DNA from: Agrypnia vestita
Taxonomy: Eukaryota > Arthropoda > Insecta > Trichoptera > Phryganeidae
Direction: 5' to 3'
NCBI GenBank assembly: GCA_016648135.1
Contig: JADDOH010001525.1
Span: 1 to 64,000 of the forward strand
DNA length: 64,000 bases
Each line of letters starts with the position of its first letter. The first letter of the stretch is position 1. Shown here piece after piece: positions 34,501 to 46,716 of the stretch. A model generated the notes under the pieces. That model did no database searches. It had not been told where the DNA came from and worked only from the letters and a program-made list of their open reading frames with translations. The translations under genes were made by a program, and so were the position numbers.

Positions 34501-37500
34501 TACAACGAGCTATAATATTTCTGAATCTGATAAAAGCCTTATTGGTTAGTGAAGGGATTTTTCTTTTTGACCTCGCAAATTATTAATGAGGTTAGAACTC
34601 AAACTAGAACTTGTTCATTTGTTCCTTTATATCATTTTATTAATAGCTTTGTTATGAATCGGTGCTCTACTTGACACGCGATATATCGAAACCTTTTTAG
34701 CTCGAGAAATTTATTTACATATGATTATTTCGAAAGGTTTTCGCAAAGTATTTAGTTTCAATGTTACGCCGCTCTCTGGATAATCGTAAATATATACATT
34801 TTTTTAACGCACGCAACGTTTGTTTATCGATATCAGATTTAATAAAAGCTTAAATAATAAGTAAATATTGATACGGCAGACTTAATTAATGCAAAGTATC
34901 TAATTTTATTTGGGTAGGCGATTATGAAAAAAAAAATTTTTATAACCTCCTCCCTACCTCTGTAACTCAAGAAAATCGCGATATGTCAGTAGCATCCTCA
35001 TTCTCAACATTGTATTCGTTCAAACGAATACTGAAATTTATGAAGAATTTAAATTTTGCCACAAAAACCGTTGATCGAATCACTTATTTTACAATTCAAA
35101 CTCTAAAGAGTGATTTTTCCGTCGCTGCGATCCTGCGACGGGAGGATTGTAAATTGCGTTCCGCGCAGGACGTAAAGAACTTTATGACAAAGAATATATA
35201 TTCAGATCTTTGGGGATAAATAAATACGAAACATCGACAATGGCTTCTACACAGTATCGATAACTTTGATACATTGGCCCAATCTTGATTCAGATTTGAC
35301 ATTTAGATCGGTGCAATCTTTTGACATCGGATTGGGTCAAAGAGTCACACGTCTCGAAACACGTTTTCCAATCTTTATTTAAATCTTTACGACTCTTTAC
35401 AGGATCGTAAATCACATGATGTCTGGTCAAAAAGGAATAAGATGATTTCTGAGATGTGGGTGTCTACATAATATTGAAAACAAAAAAAAGTATTCCACCT
35501 TCTGAAGTAAATTTAAGATTGAATTGAATTGAAGTGCACATTTTAAGAAGTGATGAAGCATTTCATTTCTCAGAATAAATAAAACAAAGTATATGACACT
35601 ATTAAATTAAGCTGTCGTTGAAATGAATTGCATTGGTCTACCAAGATTATTTAATATTTTAATCTTTTAAATACGTGGAAACCTAAGCGTAGAAGATTAA
35701 TCATCACGGAGAAAATCGCTAGGTAAAAAAACACGCACCAATTGAACGGTTACAAAAATTATAATAAAATCGTAGTTCTGAAACGCATGAAATATAAGTT
35801 CGTCTAAAGCAGAACGAATTTCACATTTCTGCGAACCAATCAAAATTATATATAGGAGATTTGTCACGCAATATGAACTTTTTCTTTCGAAAAGCGTGAA
35901 CGTTTTCGACCAAAGGAAAAATTGATCATACGAAAATCACAATTCGCTTCGGAGCGAATTGCTCGACGCGTTCCAATTCTCGTCTAATTAATGCGAATTA
36001 CATTCCGCGCGGCTACCTCGGACCAATAATAAACAACTCCGCCCTATTTTTCCGATTCCTTTCACTTGCAATTTTCATTCAAACGCATCAATAGACAGAG
36101 ACGGCCGACAGCCAGTCACCAGATATACTACTCATCGCGTGTCAAGTCTGCGGGAATATTTCGCGAAAAGTAACAGGCCGTGCACAGAAGTATTCGCGTG
36201 TCCATTTATCATCTACAGCGGCGGAGTTGTTAGTTGTTTATTATTCCGCCATGATTGAAGTGCATAGAAATGTCTTCTGCGGGGCCACACATCATCCGCC
36301 ACAACAATGTGCAATGACGTGTCATAAATAATTCCGCGGATAATGGGCGCGGTGGACTAACACGGAGGAAAACAGCGCAAGTTATGCGAAACTATGCAGC
36401 GGGACATTTCGCATAAAAATCTGAATGAATTTACAATCAATTTGCGCTCATGCTCAAAAAATAAATAGCCGGCCGAAAATTCCGTCAATTTGTCAACACA
36501 ATAAGGATTACCTAAATTATTTTTGCTTTTTCTATGAAACTCCATAAACATACATACCAGTTTTTTGATGAAAGTATACAAAAATTTTCTAATTATCATC
36601 TAACCTAAAGCCGGTGTTTGTCAGTTAGGAGAGTTTAAAATATTTTTTTTCTAATAGAAAAAATACATTTTATAAAGACTTTTTTTTTTTTAAAACGTAA
36701 AGCGTTAAACGTAATTAAGCGAAAATTAATGTCGAAATTTAAATTTTTGACAATTGCGATGACGAAATATAACGATATGAGAATACCAGGTTCTCAGCAT
36801 TATGAAAAGATCAGCTGAACCGTTTGTGTTTTACTCCTGCCGAAGCGGTGATCGCGTTATCCATCCACTGTGTTTCATGCGCGCCTGATACTTTGGTACA
36901 GTTCTGAGCAACATCATGCACCGCCGCCGCGGTCTTGTCTTAAAAAAAAGTTTAATTTTTTGAAATTTTATTAATTATATTTTTGATAATTAATTAATAA
37001 TTTTAATAAGATAAAACGAAAAAAAGTTAAAATCACACAAAAAAGCAATTTGCGTAAATTTTCGGCAATTTGGATAGCTTTCTTATTCTGTACTAAGGAA
37101 ATCCAAGAAAACGTTCAAAGAAGTTCTAAATAACTACTACCCTACTTAGTAAAGATTTTGTTTTACCCGAATTTTTTAAAAACTGCAATAGGTGGTAAGT
37201 AACCTTTATAAAATATGTAACTACACTGCGTGAGATTACAAACATTGAAAACCGAATTCAATCAAATTAATTAATAGTTGGAAACAATTGACAGTAATGA
37301 TAAATTAACACACATTTCATCACTTTAATTTAAAATTAATTTTGATGCAAATGTTTATGTAATTAACAATTTACAAGGAAATTAATTCCATGACCTATTT
37401 TCTGGATCACTTACCTACCAAAAACCATTATAATCGAACTGTCCAGGTAAGTAGTATCAAGAATCATAAATTAGAAAATAGTGAGAAAAACTAAGATAGA

Positions 37501-38828
37501 AAATGGTCAGAAAAACTTTTTCGATTTATCATTCATTTCCCCGATATTTTAAATACAGTAATGCCGTGCAACAAAAAAATATTTATTTTTGTTAAACTAA
37601 AAAAAAAAGCGCTCAAAAATGTTAATTGACTATTTATCGATTTGTTTATTTATTGAAATAAATTGAATTTACTACTTTTAAATTTAAAGATAACTCAATA
37701 TTGACGAAATATAACTTTTCTGGCTTCAATATCATTAGCACAGAACACAAAAATGTTAATTGATTATTTGACGGTCTAGGAAGCAGCAAAAGAATTTCCT
37801 TCTTAATTTTCTTTCCCTTGATAATTTCTGATTTAGTTGGTCAAGTAACTTTCTCTCATTATGCGAATCTCCTTATACAATAACGAAAATTACTTTGATT
37901 AATATGATTATTTTTTAGTCTTAATAATAAAATTTCCAACTTTAGAAAACTAGATCCACCATTCTAGAAAAATATAGATTGTATTAGGAGAACGGGTGGC
38001 TAAACAAACAAAAATAGGCCCTACCTTATATCACCGCCTATTGTGCTTGTATTATTCGCAAGGCACAAAAGAATTTTATTTCAATTAGTTACCTAGTGCT
38101 TGCTTGGATAGTAACTTCGTTTTCGATAAAATGTCATTTATTTTTTAATGCCCTTTAATAAGTAATTTTTAAATATTTTAATCAGTTATCACTTTGTGAT
38201 TATTCATTTTTAATTGAATTAAACATAAAAATTTACTTCGTTTAAACTACTATATTTATGGTAACACCAACCGGTTTTATTCAGAACCACCGTTCTTTTT
38301 TCAGGGAAATCTATAAACTAAACATTACAAAATATGGACAATTATATTTTTAGCAACATGTTTTTGTGTGTACCTAGTAGGTACCTACCTACCTGTCGTA
38401 TGACATTATTTTCAAAATTCTTTTATTGTTTGTTTTGAGTGGATTTAAAAATTATTTCTATTTGTATTAAATGAATATATTATCAATATACCTGTATGTC
38501 TCTTTAATTATAATAAAATAAAATAAGTATCAGTTGTTAAAATAGGTGATTTCTGGGGAGGGGGGAGGGGAGAGAAGAGACAGATGATGTGGTGAATGGG
38601 AATTTTTATATGGACCGAATCAGGGACATTCCGAAAAAAACATGCGAGTCTGATTTAAATGTTACATCTTTTGAAATAATTCAAACCCTCGTCGTGTAAG
38701 ATTTACTTTTTGAGTGTCTAAATTAGTAATAAAATGGTTAAAACCATGTATGTAATCATAGTGTATGAGTAGTATAATTTGTTGGAAAGGTTAACTGTGT
38801 ATTGGTATATAAATGAAACGAAACTCAC
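34501..38828 (-). other. intron between exon A and exon B (most of it)
   Basis: The intron runs from the donor at 38828 to the acceptor at 34340 (4,489 bp). It is AT-rich and without an open frame of note. It includes a distinct GC-richer block at about 35985-36360 (listed separately) and a GC-rich word cluster at 36825-36935. Long T- and A-runs are common. Confidence 0.6.
35985..36360. promoter_or_regulatory. intronic GC-richer block, candidate enhancer or conserved element
   Basis: Inside the intron, roughly 375 bp has balanced composition with repeated 'ccgcgcgg', 'gcggcggag', 'aataaacaac' and 'ttattattccgcc' words, including an inverted pair around 'ggaccaataataaacaact' and 'agttgttagttgtttattat'. 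It is non-coding. It may be a regulatory element or an old transposon; conservation would decide. Confidence 0.25.
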
Positions 38829-39488
38829 CGTTGTTGATGGAACCCGCAATCGAAGTGGCAACAGACTGGTGGCTATTCATGTCTCCCTGCTTGGCAGACG
38901 GAGAATTCTGCTCCAACTTTATGGGCATCATTTGGTGACTGTCCGAGCTGTGAGGCTCCCTCTTCACCTGCACCAGGGCTCCCCCCATGGAGGGAACGGT
39001 GGTCGTCCAGGAAACGGGATTGGTCCTGCTACAGCCCCCGTTCGATATCAAGGAGCCGTCGTTCAGGAAGTGCGGCATCTTCTTGGCGGGAGATTCGACA
39101 ACGCAGGAATTGCAAGATTTCTTGGACGTAGTGATGATATTTTCAGTTTTGATCGTCAGAGGTTGCATGGTCGTCGTGATGACGTCTGTGGTTCTGTTGT
39201 CCCAGGACCTCGTGTCCTCCGTCTGCATGTCGCAGCAGATGGTGTTGGAGTTGTAGCACTGCTGCCTGATGAACTTGGCCTCCTCCGTCTTCTTGGCCGC
39301 CTGGAAGGTGGTGGTGTGCATGCCCTGCTGCTCGATGAGGATGTTGGTGGTGCTGGTGGAGTTGTGGTTGGAGTAGGAGCCCAGCAGGTCCAGCTGCAGG
39401 GGCGAGTAGGGGGAGCCGGGAGGGGGGGTGGGCGCGCCTAGAGCGCCCACCGAGAAGTTGCCGGCCGTCGAGAATAGCGACTCGGACA
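38829..39488 (-). CDS. large internal exon of an unidentified transcription/chromatin regulator (exon A)
   Basis: A 660-nt minus-strand exon bounded by an acceptor (TCCGATTGTTTCAG, before 39488) and a GTGAGT donor (from 38828). It carries 2 nt + 219 codons + 1 nt. The frame runs from SESLFSTAGNFSVGALGA to SIAGSINN with no stop, and codon-position GC is much higher than in the flanks. The peptide is Ser/Thr/Asn/Pro-rich and probably disordered. It has a PTPPPGSPYSPLQLDLLGSY block (residues 20-38), an NSNTICCD/SCNSC Cys region (79-128), and three psi-K-x-E motifs: IKTE (112-115), VKREP (174-178) and IKLE (189-192), typical of SUMO-modified transcription factors. The phase matches exon B. The apparent GTG 'start' of the open frame is only the intron boundary, so this is not a first exon. 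I could not assign a family. Confidence 0.82.
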
Positions 39489-39644
39489 CTGAAACAATCG
39501 GAAGACATTCGTGTTTTAAAGTTTGTTAAAAATGTTCGCTGTGTAAATTTTAGCGAAGTTTCGACCAGTTTCGCCTAAAATCTAGGTTTGGTCGCGGTTT
39601 CGATTTCGGCCGAATTAGCCGAAACTTCCAAAACTAGTATAATT

Positions 39645-40166
39645 ACTCCCTTTATATTAACTCGTGGCGTCTGCTTGCTTGCTTGCCGGCTTGCCGTCGA
39701 AAAAACTTTGGATCGATATTTGACCCTTTTCCCGTGATCCAATCGAGCTGAAACTTTGCAAGCAGACTCGTGGCGACGATCAAGAAGATCTATCAAATTT
39801 TCGTTAAAAAATAATAATAATTATAGTATAATTTTGGATTTTTCAAATTTTAATGTTTTTTTTTCAAATTGGAAAAACAAATCAAGTTTCATTACTAGCA
39901 ACGGCGGCCCGATAACGTCGCGGAATATTTTCTAAATTTGAATTACTCCGTCGGTATACATAATAGGTACTTCACTACGAATGTCGAAAATCTAAATTGA
40001 CTACTGACAAATATTTTTAGAATTTAATCTTCAAAGCATGAAGTGTCTTATCAAAGCTCAAAACATCTGACATTTTAGAAATATATTAAATTACTGTAAG
40101 TTTAGTGTTATGTGATATGTTTTAATTTGTCTTTAATTGTTGTTATATTTTACAAAGAAAGGGAGT
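39645..40166 (+). repeat. dispersed repeat A, copy 4
   Basis: It matches 6416-6920 almost throughout (ACTCCCTTTATATTAACTCG ... ACAAAGAAAGGGAGT). Differences include an expanded 'gcttgcttgccggcttgccg' near 39670-39690. It lies about 160 bp upstream of exon A, in the preceding intron on the minus strand. Confidence 0.82.
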
Positions 40167-40382
40167 ATAATAAATACTTGGTTTTTATGGGTTACTTTTT
40201 TATTACTGTTTAATTATTTATTGCGTTGCTATTGTTTAAAAAATACTACAAGAAAATAATTGATTTTTTTTGTAGTTTTAAGATTGCTATATTATAATAT
40301 GAAGACTATTAAAATTTTCACTGATTTATCCACTAAAATAAGTTTAGTACAATAAGTCGCTCTATCTACTATACACGCAAAT

Positions 40383-40670
40383 TGAAAGTTTTCTGGGTGG
40401 CTAGAGTGACGAACGCTGAAGTCCTCCGACGTATGGAAAAAACCGAAAAGTGCTGCGAACTATGACAAGAAAGCCGGAGTGGAGTATCTTATGAGAGGAC
40501 CAAAACATAGTCTAAAGCAACTCATCATCCAGGGGAACATAAGTGATAAGAGACTAGTATAAGTGTAACTCGACTGAGTTGTTCCGTGCGGCGGTAAATA
40601 AAGTCGTAATCACCAGAATGATCGCCGACCTCCGACGGGAAATGACACCATAAGAAGAAGATAATAAGTA
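40383..40670 (+). pseudogene. non-LTR retrotransposon C-terminal fragment (second family)
   Basis: Broken frames give WVARVTNAEVLRRMEKTEK, EYLMRGPKHSLKQLIIQGNI and, in another frame, STELFRAAVNKVVITRMIAD with LRREMTP, then stop and a 'aagaagaagataataag' tail. This '...RVTNEEVLRRM...YLGHIMRG...VVIARMIADLR' order is the well-known C-terminus of insect LINE proteins. It is frameshifted and dead. Confidence 0.78.
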
Positions 40671-41274
40671 TGGATGTATTTAATTTAATATAAAACACGC
40701 TAGAATTCAGGGTAGTTTATAAATTTTAACGTGTCTAAATAAGTTTCGGTTCCGGCCGAAACCAGAACGGAAGCCGAAATTCCATTTCGGCTGAAAATCT
40801 AGTTTCGGTTGGTCTCTAGTAAATTTGTTAATGGTTGATATTACTAGCGTGTTTCAGTATGAAATAATTTCTTGAAAGCACTATTCAAAGCGCTTCTCTT
40901 ACTGCGAGAGAAATAGCTGTAGGGTTTCTCTAGGAATATTCTGTAATACAACGCCACAGCATTTCTAGGAACTACCTTTGGGAGCTTTTGTTATGCAGAG
41001 CTGTCAAAATTATGTAACACGATGGCACTAAGAACACGCTTTCCTGTCGTTTCAAAACAAATTTACAATTTTAAATTATATATCTACCTACTAGAGTAGG
41101 AATCGGCGACCACCAGACTTACGTAACAGTATCATAACTGAAATATTTTCTGTAGATGTACACTATAGTTGGTAAGAAGGTGTGGATATTATGACATTTG
41201 AGTTCGGGGGATTTTGGCAGATAACGTTAAAATATAAGGCATCAGGTAACGTTAAAATATGCAATTATGACCGA

Positions 41275-41820
41275 TAAGAACCTTTCAAAGGAAGCAAGAC
41301 TAGCGGTACAAAATGGTGTTATGGTGCCAACTCTGATGTATGGAAGTGAAGCCTGGAATTGGTAAAAAAGGAATGGAAATAGACTGAATGCGGTGGAAAT
41401 GCGATCAATAAGGCGCTTGTGTCGAAAATCTTTGGTCGACAGAGTGAGGAATGAACAAATTAGAAGTGAACCTAATGCTGGCTCCAGTGTGATAGACTAA
41501 ATAAAGAAAGGACTGCTGAGATGGTTTGTTCATGTGGAACGCATGAGCGAGGAAAGGATGGTTAAGAAAATATATAGGGCAAGTGTTGAAGGTAAAAGGA
41601 ATAGAGGGCGACCGAGAAAGACCTGGAATAATCAGATTCTATAATTATTGGAGAATGGCCCTGTTAAAATCCTCAACAGCAATAGAGCATGCATGAGAAG
41701 ATGTATGAATGTAGCCGAAGCAAAAGTAGTATGCCAAGATAGAGGAATATGGCGTTCTATCCTCTCTGCCTACCCCTGCGGCTTAATGGTTAGTTAGTTA
41801 GTTAGTTAGTTAGTGGCCCG
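41275..41820 (+). pseudogene. non-LTR retrotransposon 3' end with (TTAG)n tail
   Basis: It reads, with stops and shifts, LTKEARLAVQNGVMVPTLMY-GSEAWNW, then LNAVEMRSIRRLCRKSLVDR-VRNEQIRSE, then RWFVHVERMSEERMVKKIYR and VEGKRNRGRPRKTWNNQI, ending with 'DRGIWRSILSAYPCG' and a TTAG repeat tail at about 41788-41815. This is the region C-terminal to the reverse transcriptase. It is the longest of at least five fragments of this family here. Confidence 0.85.
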
Positions 41821-42384
41821 AATAAAATATGTAAAAATGCAGATTTGTTACTACAACGTACATGACACGATTATTTATAAAGAATTCCGCTACGATCAAG
41901 TAATAATTCAAGTAGCGGAACTGGGCGCGGAACGTCACGCGAGAGTTGAGTTTCTCTCCATGCCTGCAATTTTTTCATATTATTTTTATAGTCTGGATGA
42001 TACAATAAATAAAGAAAAGGTCTATTTCTGACCTCTTGTATTAATTTTTCAGTAATATCGACATCCATTGTATAAAAAAAGAGTTTCGCTTTTTAATTTT
42101 GTCGACTTCCACAAACACATGCGGAAACAACGCGGCATCGCAACTAAACGGCGGCCGGTGCGCGGAGGTGTAGCTGGCGTCGGAGCAGATCGACGAAACC
42201 ACGCGGGAAAGAGATAGAATTATAGTCAAATCTATACGCTAGAACAGGCAGTTTCGCTTCTGTTCCGTCTCTCCTACAAAGGACAAATCGTGGCGAAACT
42301 AGCGCGGTTTCGCTGCTGTGATTTCGCGGCGGAGGTGTGCTACAGGCGTCATAGCGTTCGGCAATCATGAATATGAGTGTATAG
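41821..42384. other. GC-rich unclassified sequence
   Basis: From about 42110 GC is high, with a partial direct repeat (GCGGAGGTGTAGCTGGCGTC near 42159; GCGGAGGTGTGCTACAGGCG near 42329). The minus-strand ORF through it has no recognised domain. Probably a transposable element remnant. Confidence 0.35.
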
Positions 42385-43253
42385 CAGTGGCGTGCAGTGG
42401 GCATAACCTTAGCTTATGGTGTGACCGACTATATACCTATATTACCTATATTAGAAATATATAAATATGAGCATATACCTAAAAGGGTATATACATTTTT
42501 AATTTTTTTTAAACTATATATAATGAACTATTTTGAGTAGCTTCAATCCACAAAAATAACTGCACTATAAAATAAGTATTGTAAACAATATTTTTTAAAT
42601 AAATAAATATTTTATATAGGTATAGCTAATACGGCGAAAAATTCCAACATATTTCGAAGACGATTTATATATAATTAAATCGGGAACAATACAAATTTCA
42701 GATATACGTTTCTTCTCACAAAAATAAATCAAACATTTTTTGATATCATTATATGACAGATGATATTTGTCGTATTCGTATTTACATTTACCACAGAAAA
42801 GACATAAAATTTACACCGAAAGTTTTGGGTGGAATTTGTAAAAAATAACATTTCTGCATGACGTGCGCCTGGCATAGGACCTTTCGAAGAAGGACGCTAC
42901 TACACAAAACTCGCAACATTAAAAATACACGGTTTTTTTCTCGACTTTACTATATCTGTGGAACAAATTGGTAGGCGAAATAAATGAAGAATTGACATGA
43001 AGTTAAGCGCAGAAAAGTCGGAAATAAAACTTGTAGCCGTAGGTACGAATTACGGCTGGAATTTTAAATCGAAAAAAAACAGATACGTCACGTTAAATGG
43101 AAACGTCAGAAATAAAACTTCTAGCCGTAGAAAAATTACGGCTAGAATTTTAAATCAACTTTTTCTTAAGATAAGGATTATTTAATTAATATTTGTTCCT
43201 CAGAATCTTTACTAATGCACAGCTTTTTTGCTTGTATGCGCTGCACGCCACTG
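42385..43253. mobile_element. hAT-type element 3, perfect 8-bp target duplication
   Basis: CAGTGGCGTGCAGTGGGCAT at the left and ATGCGCTGCACGCCACTG at the right form terminal inverted repeats. GTGTATAG is present directly outside both ends (42377-42384 and 43254-43261). It is 869 bp with no transposase frame. Internally a hairpin-bearing segment is duplicated: 'aataaaactt(g/c)tagccgta ... tacggct(g/a)gaattttaaa' at about 43020-43075 and 43110-43160. Confidence 0.93.
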
Positions 43254-43834
43254 GTGTATAGTACTGGCTCGTTAAACATGTTAAAAAATCAAGTTTCACC
43301 TACTCATTTGTTTGTACCTGTCTTGTTATCTGCCGAAATTCCCCTTACTCAAATGTCATAATATCAGAATCTTCTTAACTGCCATTTCAGATTTGATACC
43401 ATAACGTAAGTGTGGCGGTCGATTGCTTTTAGTCTACAGTCTACACTATTGTAATGATGGCTCCCGAAGAGAGATGTGCGCACCACTCGGGCTAATAAGA
43501 ATAATATCGTGGTATTCCTCGCGCGGGCCTGTTCATTATTCACTGTTGTGTACTGTTACGTGTTCATTTATCATTACGTACAATACGTACTACGTATAAA
43601 GATACACCTACATTTTTGCCAGTAGGATACATTGATATTGAATGCACGGGGAACGTGACAAAGGACGATAAAAGCCAAGGCTCGAGTTCTCGTACAATTC
43701 CGATGGAGCGACTCTTCGCTGGCCTTGGTTGTTTTATCGATTATACCATTACTATAATATTTAATATTATCAAATACGACGTACTTTTATTATACATTTC
43801 GGTCGCCAGTTAAGGCTTTGAGAACAGCGCTGTC

Positions 43835-44030
43835 TAATGAATGGAGATTTTTAATTTTTTTGCTTCTTATAGGTATCTCATTATCATTTGAGCCGTTTGG
43901 AAGCATTAGTGACAGACGCTGTTACGTAGATAACTATACTTTTTTGTACCTCATTTTACAGGACATATCATTATTCGTGCCATCTGGTAGCGTTAGTGAC
44001 GGACACTGTTACACAGATAATTAAATATAT
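43835..44030 (+). repeat. diverged tandem duplication
   Basis: Two units of roughly 90-95 bp: 'catttgagccgtttggaagc' + 'attagtgacagacgctgtta' + 'gtagataact', then 'cgtgccatctggtagc' + 'gttagtgacggacactgtta' + 'cacagataatt'. It has no coding function; the ORF over it simply reads the duplication. Confidence 0.6.
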
Positions 44031-44255
44031 CTTAATTAATGATTAATACTAGGGATGCATCGATACACACTTTTGCCAACACGATACCGATTCCGATGCG
44101 GACAGTGAAGATTTAAAAAGGTGTAAAAAGTTGTGGGTTTAGATTATAAACAGACGAAGTTACTTGTAGGTATAATATTTATTTAGAATGTTTACTTTGT
44201 AATGGAATTTTAAAAATTGTAATTTAAGAGAACGTTACATTCAGATTATTATACG

Positions 44256-44455
44256 AGTAGCTTGTTGGTGTAGTGGTCACGACGCTCGCCTAGTAATCTG
44301 GTGGTCGGTGGTTCGGGCCCCATTCTAGGAGACCAGCAATTTAGTCCTATTTTCATAACACAGATTTATGGGATTTTTATTATCACCGTGTGAATATGTA
44401 TTTTTTAAACTACATAATAATAGTAAATATATAACTATATAATTGTTTTCTGGTG
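44256..44455 (+). mobile_element. tRNA-derived SINE
   Basis: The head TGGTGTAGTGGTCACGACGC (box A) and TGGTTCGGGCCC (box B, 44309-44320) have pol III promoter spacing like a tRNA. A non-tRNA body follows: 'gggatttttattatcaccgt', 'gtgaatatgtattttttaaa', 'gtaaatatataactatataa'. The body recurs at 49338-49432 beside other repeats, which shows it is mobile. Confidence 0.8.
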
Positions 44456-44459
44456 AATA

Positions 44460-45300
44460 TGTTTTGAGGAACAGTCATATTAAAAGTGTTTTAAGTGGCG
44501 TGGGCGCTTTCTGCAGATTTTAAAATGTTTTTTTCGCCAACATTTTGGAAGGCGATTACTGTGAATTTTTGTATGAAAGCGGCTTGGCTGGTTTTAGTAG
44601 AACATAGAATTGACCTTACTCCGTCCGATGACATCAATATCTCATTTTTACCGAAATGCGTGGCCTGGCGCTTTTCTGCATAACTAAGTTCAATTAAGAG
44701 AGTATCTACCGAGTGTTCAATAGTGAATAAGTGCGAGCACAGATGTGCGAACATTCCAACGTCGAAAAGTGTTCCACAAACGAGTGATTAGTGCGAGATA
44801 ATTGTGAATTAAAGAACAATGCTCCAGTTAAGTTCGTGTTCAGTGACTCATTTTAACAAAATAATAATTTTAGCACACTAATAATGTCGGTTACTTTTCT
44901 CCCATTACAAGGTTGTGTCGCACATATAATTTGTATTGTGCTGATCCTAACAATGATGCTGATATTCTTGCAGACACCTTATCTTCGTTCAAAAACTCAG
45001 TCATACACAACATCCACATTCTAAACGATGACATGAACCTATAGATCCATTAAATCAATCATTCATTAAATACTAATCGCACTACACTCAAACACAGAAT
45101 ATGTAATACATATACATAAATGTACATGTAAAATATAATTAATTACAAAAATACATGTTACTAGAGCGTGCCGAAGACACTTGTAATTGGGATAATGGGC
45201 ATAGTCTTCACTATAATGTTTATTATCTGAGTATCATGTACCCATTATCCTGTTAGTGTCTCTAATAAATAAATAAAAAAAAATAATAAAAATAATGTTA
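44460..45300. other. unclassified sequence
   Basis: A pair of related words ('gtggcgtgggcgctttctgc' near 44497 and 'gtggcctggcgcttttctgc' near 44660) flank an ORF without domains. An imperfect stem (GGGATAATGGG / CCCATTATCC) lies at about 45190-45255. No gene is supported. Confidence 0.4.
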
Positions 45301-45306
45301 GTTATT

Positions 45307-45842
45307 CAGGGTTATTTCGAAAACATTAATTACCTCGCAGGATTATATTCCTGCCTTAATTATGTCGAAAATGTTCAAGCTATTATGACCTAATATCAAT
45401 ATTTAAGGAGATATGCGACATCAAAGTTTGCATTTTTTTTCTATATTTCTGACTTATTTATTGTAAAACGTTGGACTATCATTACAGTAACTTATATCGA
45501 ATATGACAAATTCATTCCCTTTAATACAGATCAAATAAAATAATAAAAAACTTCGGATTCTAATTGGAAAACATTCCAATTGGAATTTTTTCAAGGTTTT
45601 TATTATTTTATTTAACTTTTATTGAAACGAATGAATTTTTCGCAACCGATATTACTGTAATGATACTTCAACGTTTTAAAACGTAAAAAAATGTCAGAAA
45701 ATTAAAAAAAAAAATGCAAACTTTTATGTCGCTTATCTCCATAACTATTGATATTATGTCGTGATAGCTTGAACATTTTCGACTCATAATCAAGGCAGGA
45801 ATATAGGCCTACGAGGTTATTAATGTTTTCCAAATAACCCTG
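45307..45842. repeat. fold-back family F element, copy 2
   Basis: CAGGGTTATTTCGAAAACAT at the left is mirrored by ATGTTTTCCAAATAACCCTG at the right, and pairing continues through 'gcgacatcaaagtttgcat', 'aaaacgttggactatcatta' and 'ttccaattggaa' at the centre. It is 536 bp, almost wholly self-complementary, and non-coding. It is closest to 53299-53815. Confidence 0.85.
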
Positions 45843-45866
45843 TATTAGTATATAATCACTTACTGA

Positions 45867-46083
45867 GATTTTTAGTCTACCAGTTTCGAGACGTACCGTG
45901 GATACGTACGTGGTAGGACCCTTGGAGCATGTTAGCCTTCGGTTAGGTTAACACGCCTGTGAGCAATATTTTGGAAAGGTGTAGTGTGTGAATGGTTGTG
46001 GTGTGTAGTGCTATTAACATGCTAGTGTAGTGGTTGCCCTGACGAAGAGACGGGTACGTCTCGAAACCAGTAGACTAAAAATC
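45867..46083 (+). repeat. fold-back with hammerhead-like core
   Basis: 'gatttttagtctaccagttt' + 'cgagacgtacc' (45867-45897) is inverted at 46053-46083. The right arm overlaps a core CTGACGA (46039-46045), a 6-bp hairpin GAGACG-GGTA-CGTCTC (46047-46062) and GAAA (46063-46066). The same layout, partly mutated, recurs at 58585-58613. Confidence 0.7.
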
Positions 46084-46498
46084 TAAATAGTAATATATTA
46101 ACTTAATTAACATTTTGTTTTGATTAACAAAAACATTATTTATTTACCCCTACCTCAGCGATAGCGTGACAATTTGGGGGATTGTTGCGCGGTATGATCG
46201 ACAATCCCGAAATTATGCACAGCATTGGTTTCTATGTTCCTAATAATTACATTAGACATCGTCAGCATAGATTGTTTCACATTCCAATATACAGGACCAA
46301 CCTTCCGATGGTTATGCCTGTTGGAAGTTATGCTGAACAAAATCACATTGGATATTAATATATTCCATGTGTCTGAGGGGGTTTTCCGAAGAAGGATTCT
46401 CTTATACCTTTGACCAGACTGTATAGGCCATTTTTAATTGTATATGTATATTTTTGATATAATTTCATAATATTTTTGCCTTGAATTTAAAGTTTGTA

Positions 46499-46521
46499 AT
46501 ATATATATATATATATATATT
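46499..46521 (+). repeat. (AT)n microsatellite
   Basis: A run of about 11 AT dinucleotides. Confidence 0.9.
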
Positions 46522-46716
46522 TTGGAATAAATAAAAATTTAATTGAATTGAATATATATAATATAATAATGCAATGGGGCTCAACCACTTCTTGATTCCT
46601 GTAGTCTGCCTTTTGTTCTGGCAGTATTAGCCTCATAGAAACTGCGGATTATGGGATATGCATTGTTGGGAGCACTGTTCCGCTGTAGCTGCATTCTGTC
46701 CACGAGGTATTAGGCC

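Noticed and set aside
36825..36935. Possible tRNA-like or SINE head on the minus strand ('ggataacgcgatcaccgc')
   Set aside because: No cloverleaf or box B could be formed.
38779..39441. 220-codon plus-strand ORF overlapping exon A
   Set aside because: It mirrors the GC-rich minus-strand exon. The minus strand has the splice sites and a phase match; the plus translation is low-complexity Gly/Val/Arg.
43616..44024. Short plus-strand ORFs
   Set aside because: They follow a diverged tandem duplication and have no conserved domain.
44040..44110. GGGATGCATCGATACA-like hAT terminus
   Set aside because: Only one end was found; no inverted partner or target duplication within reach.
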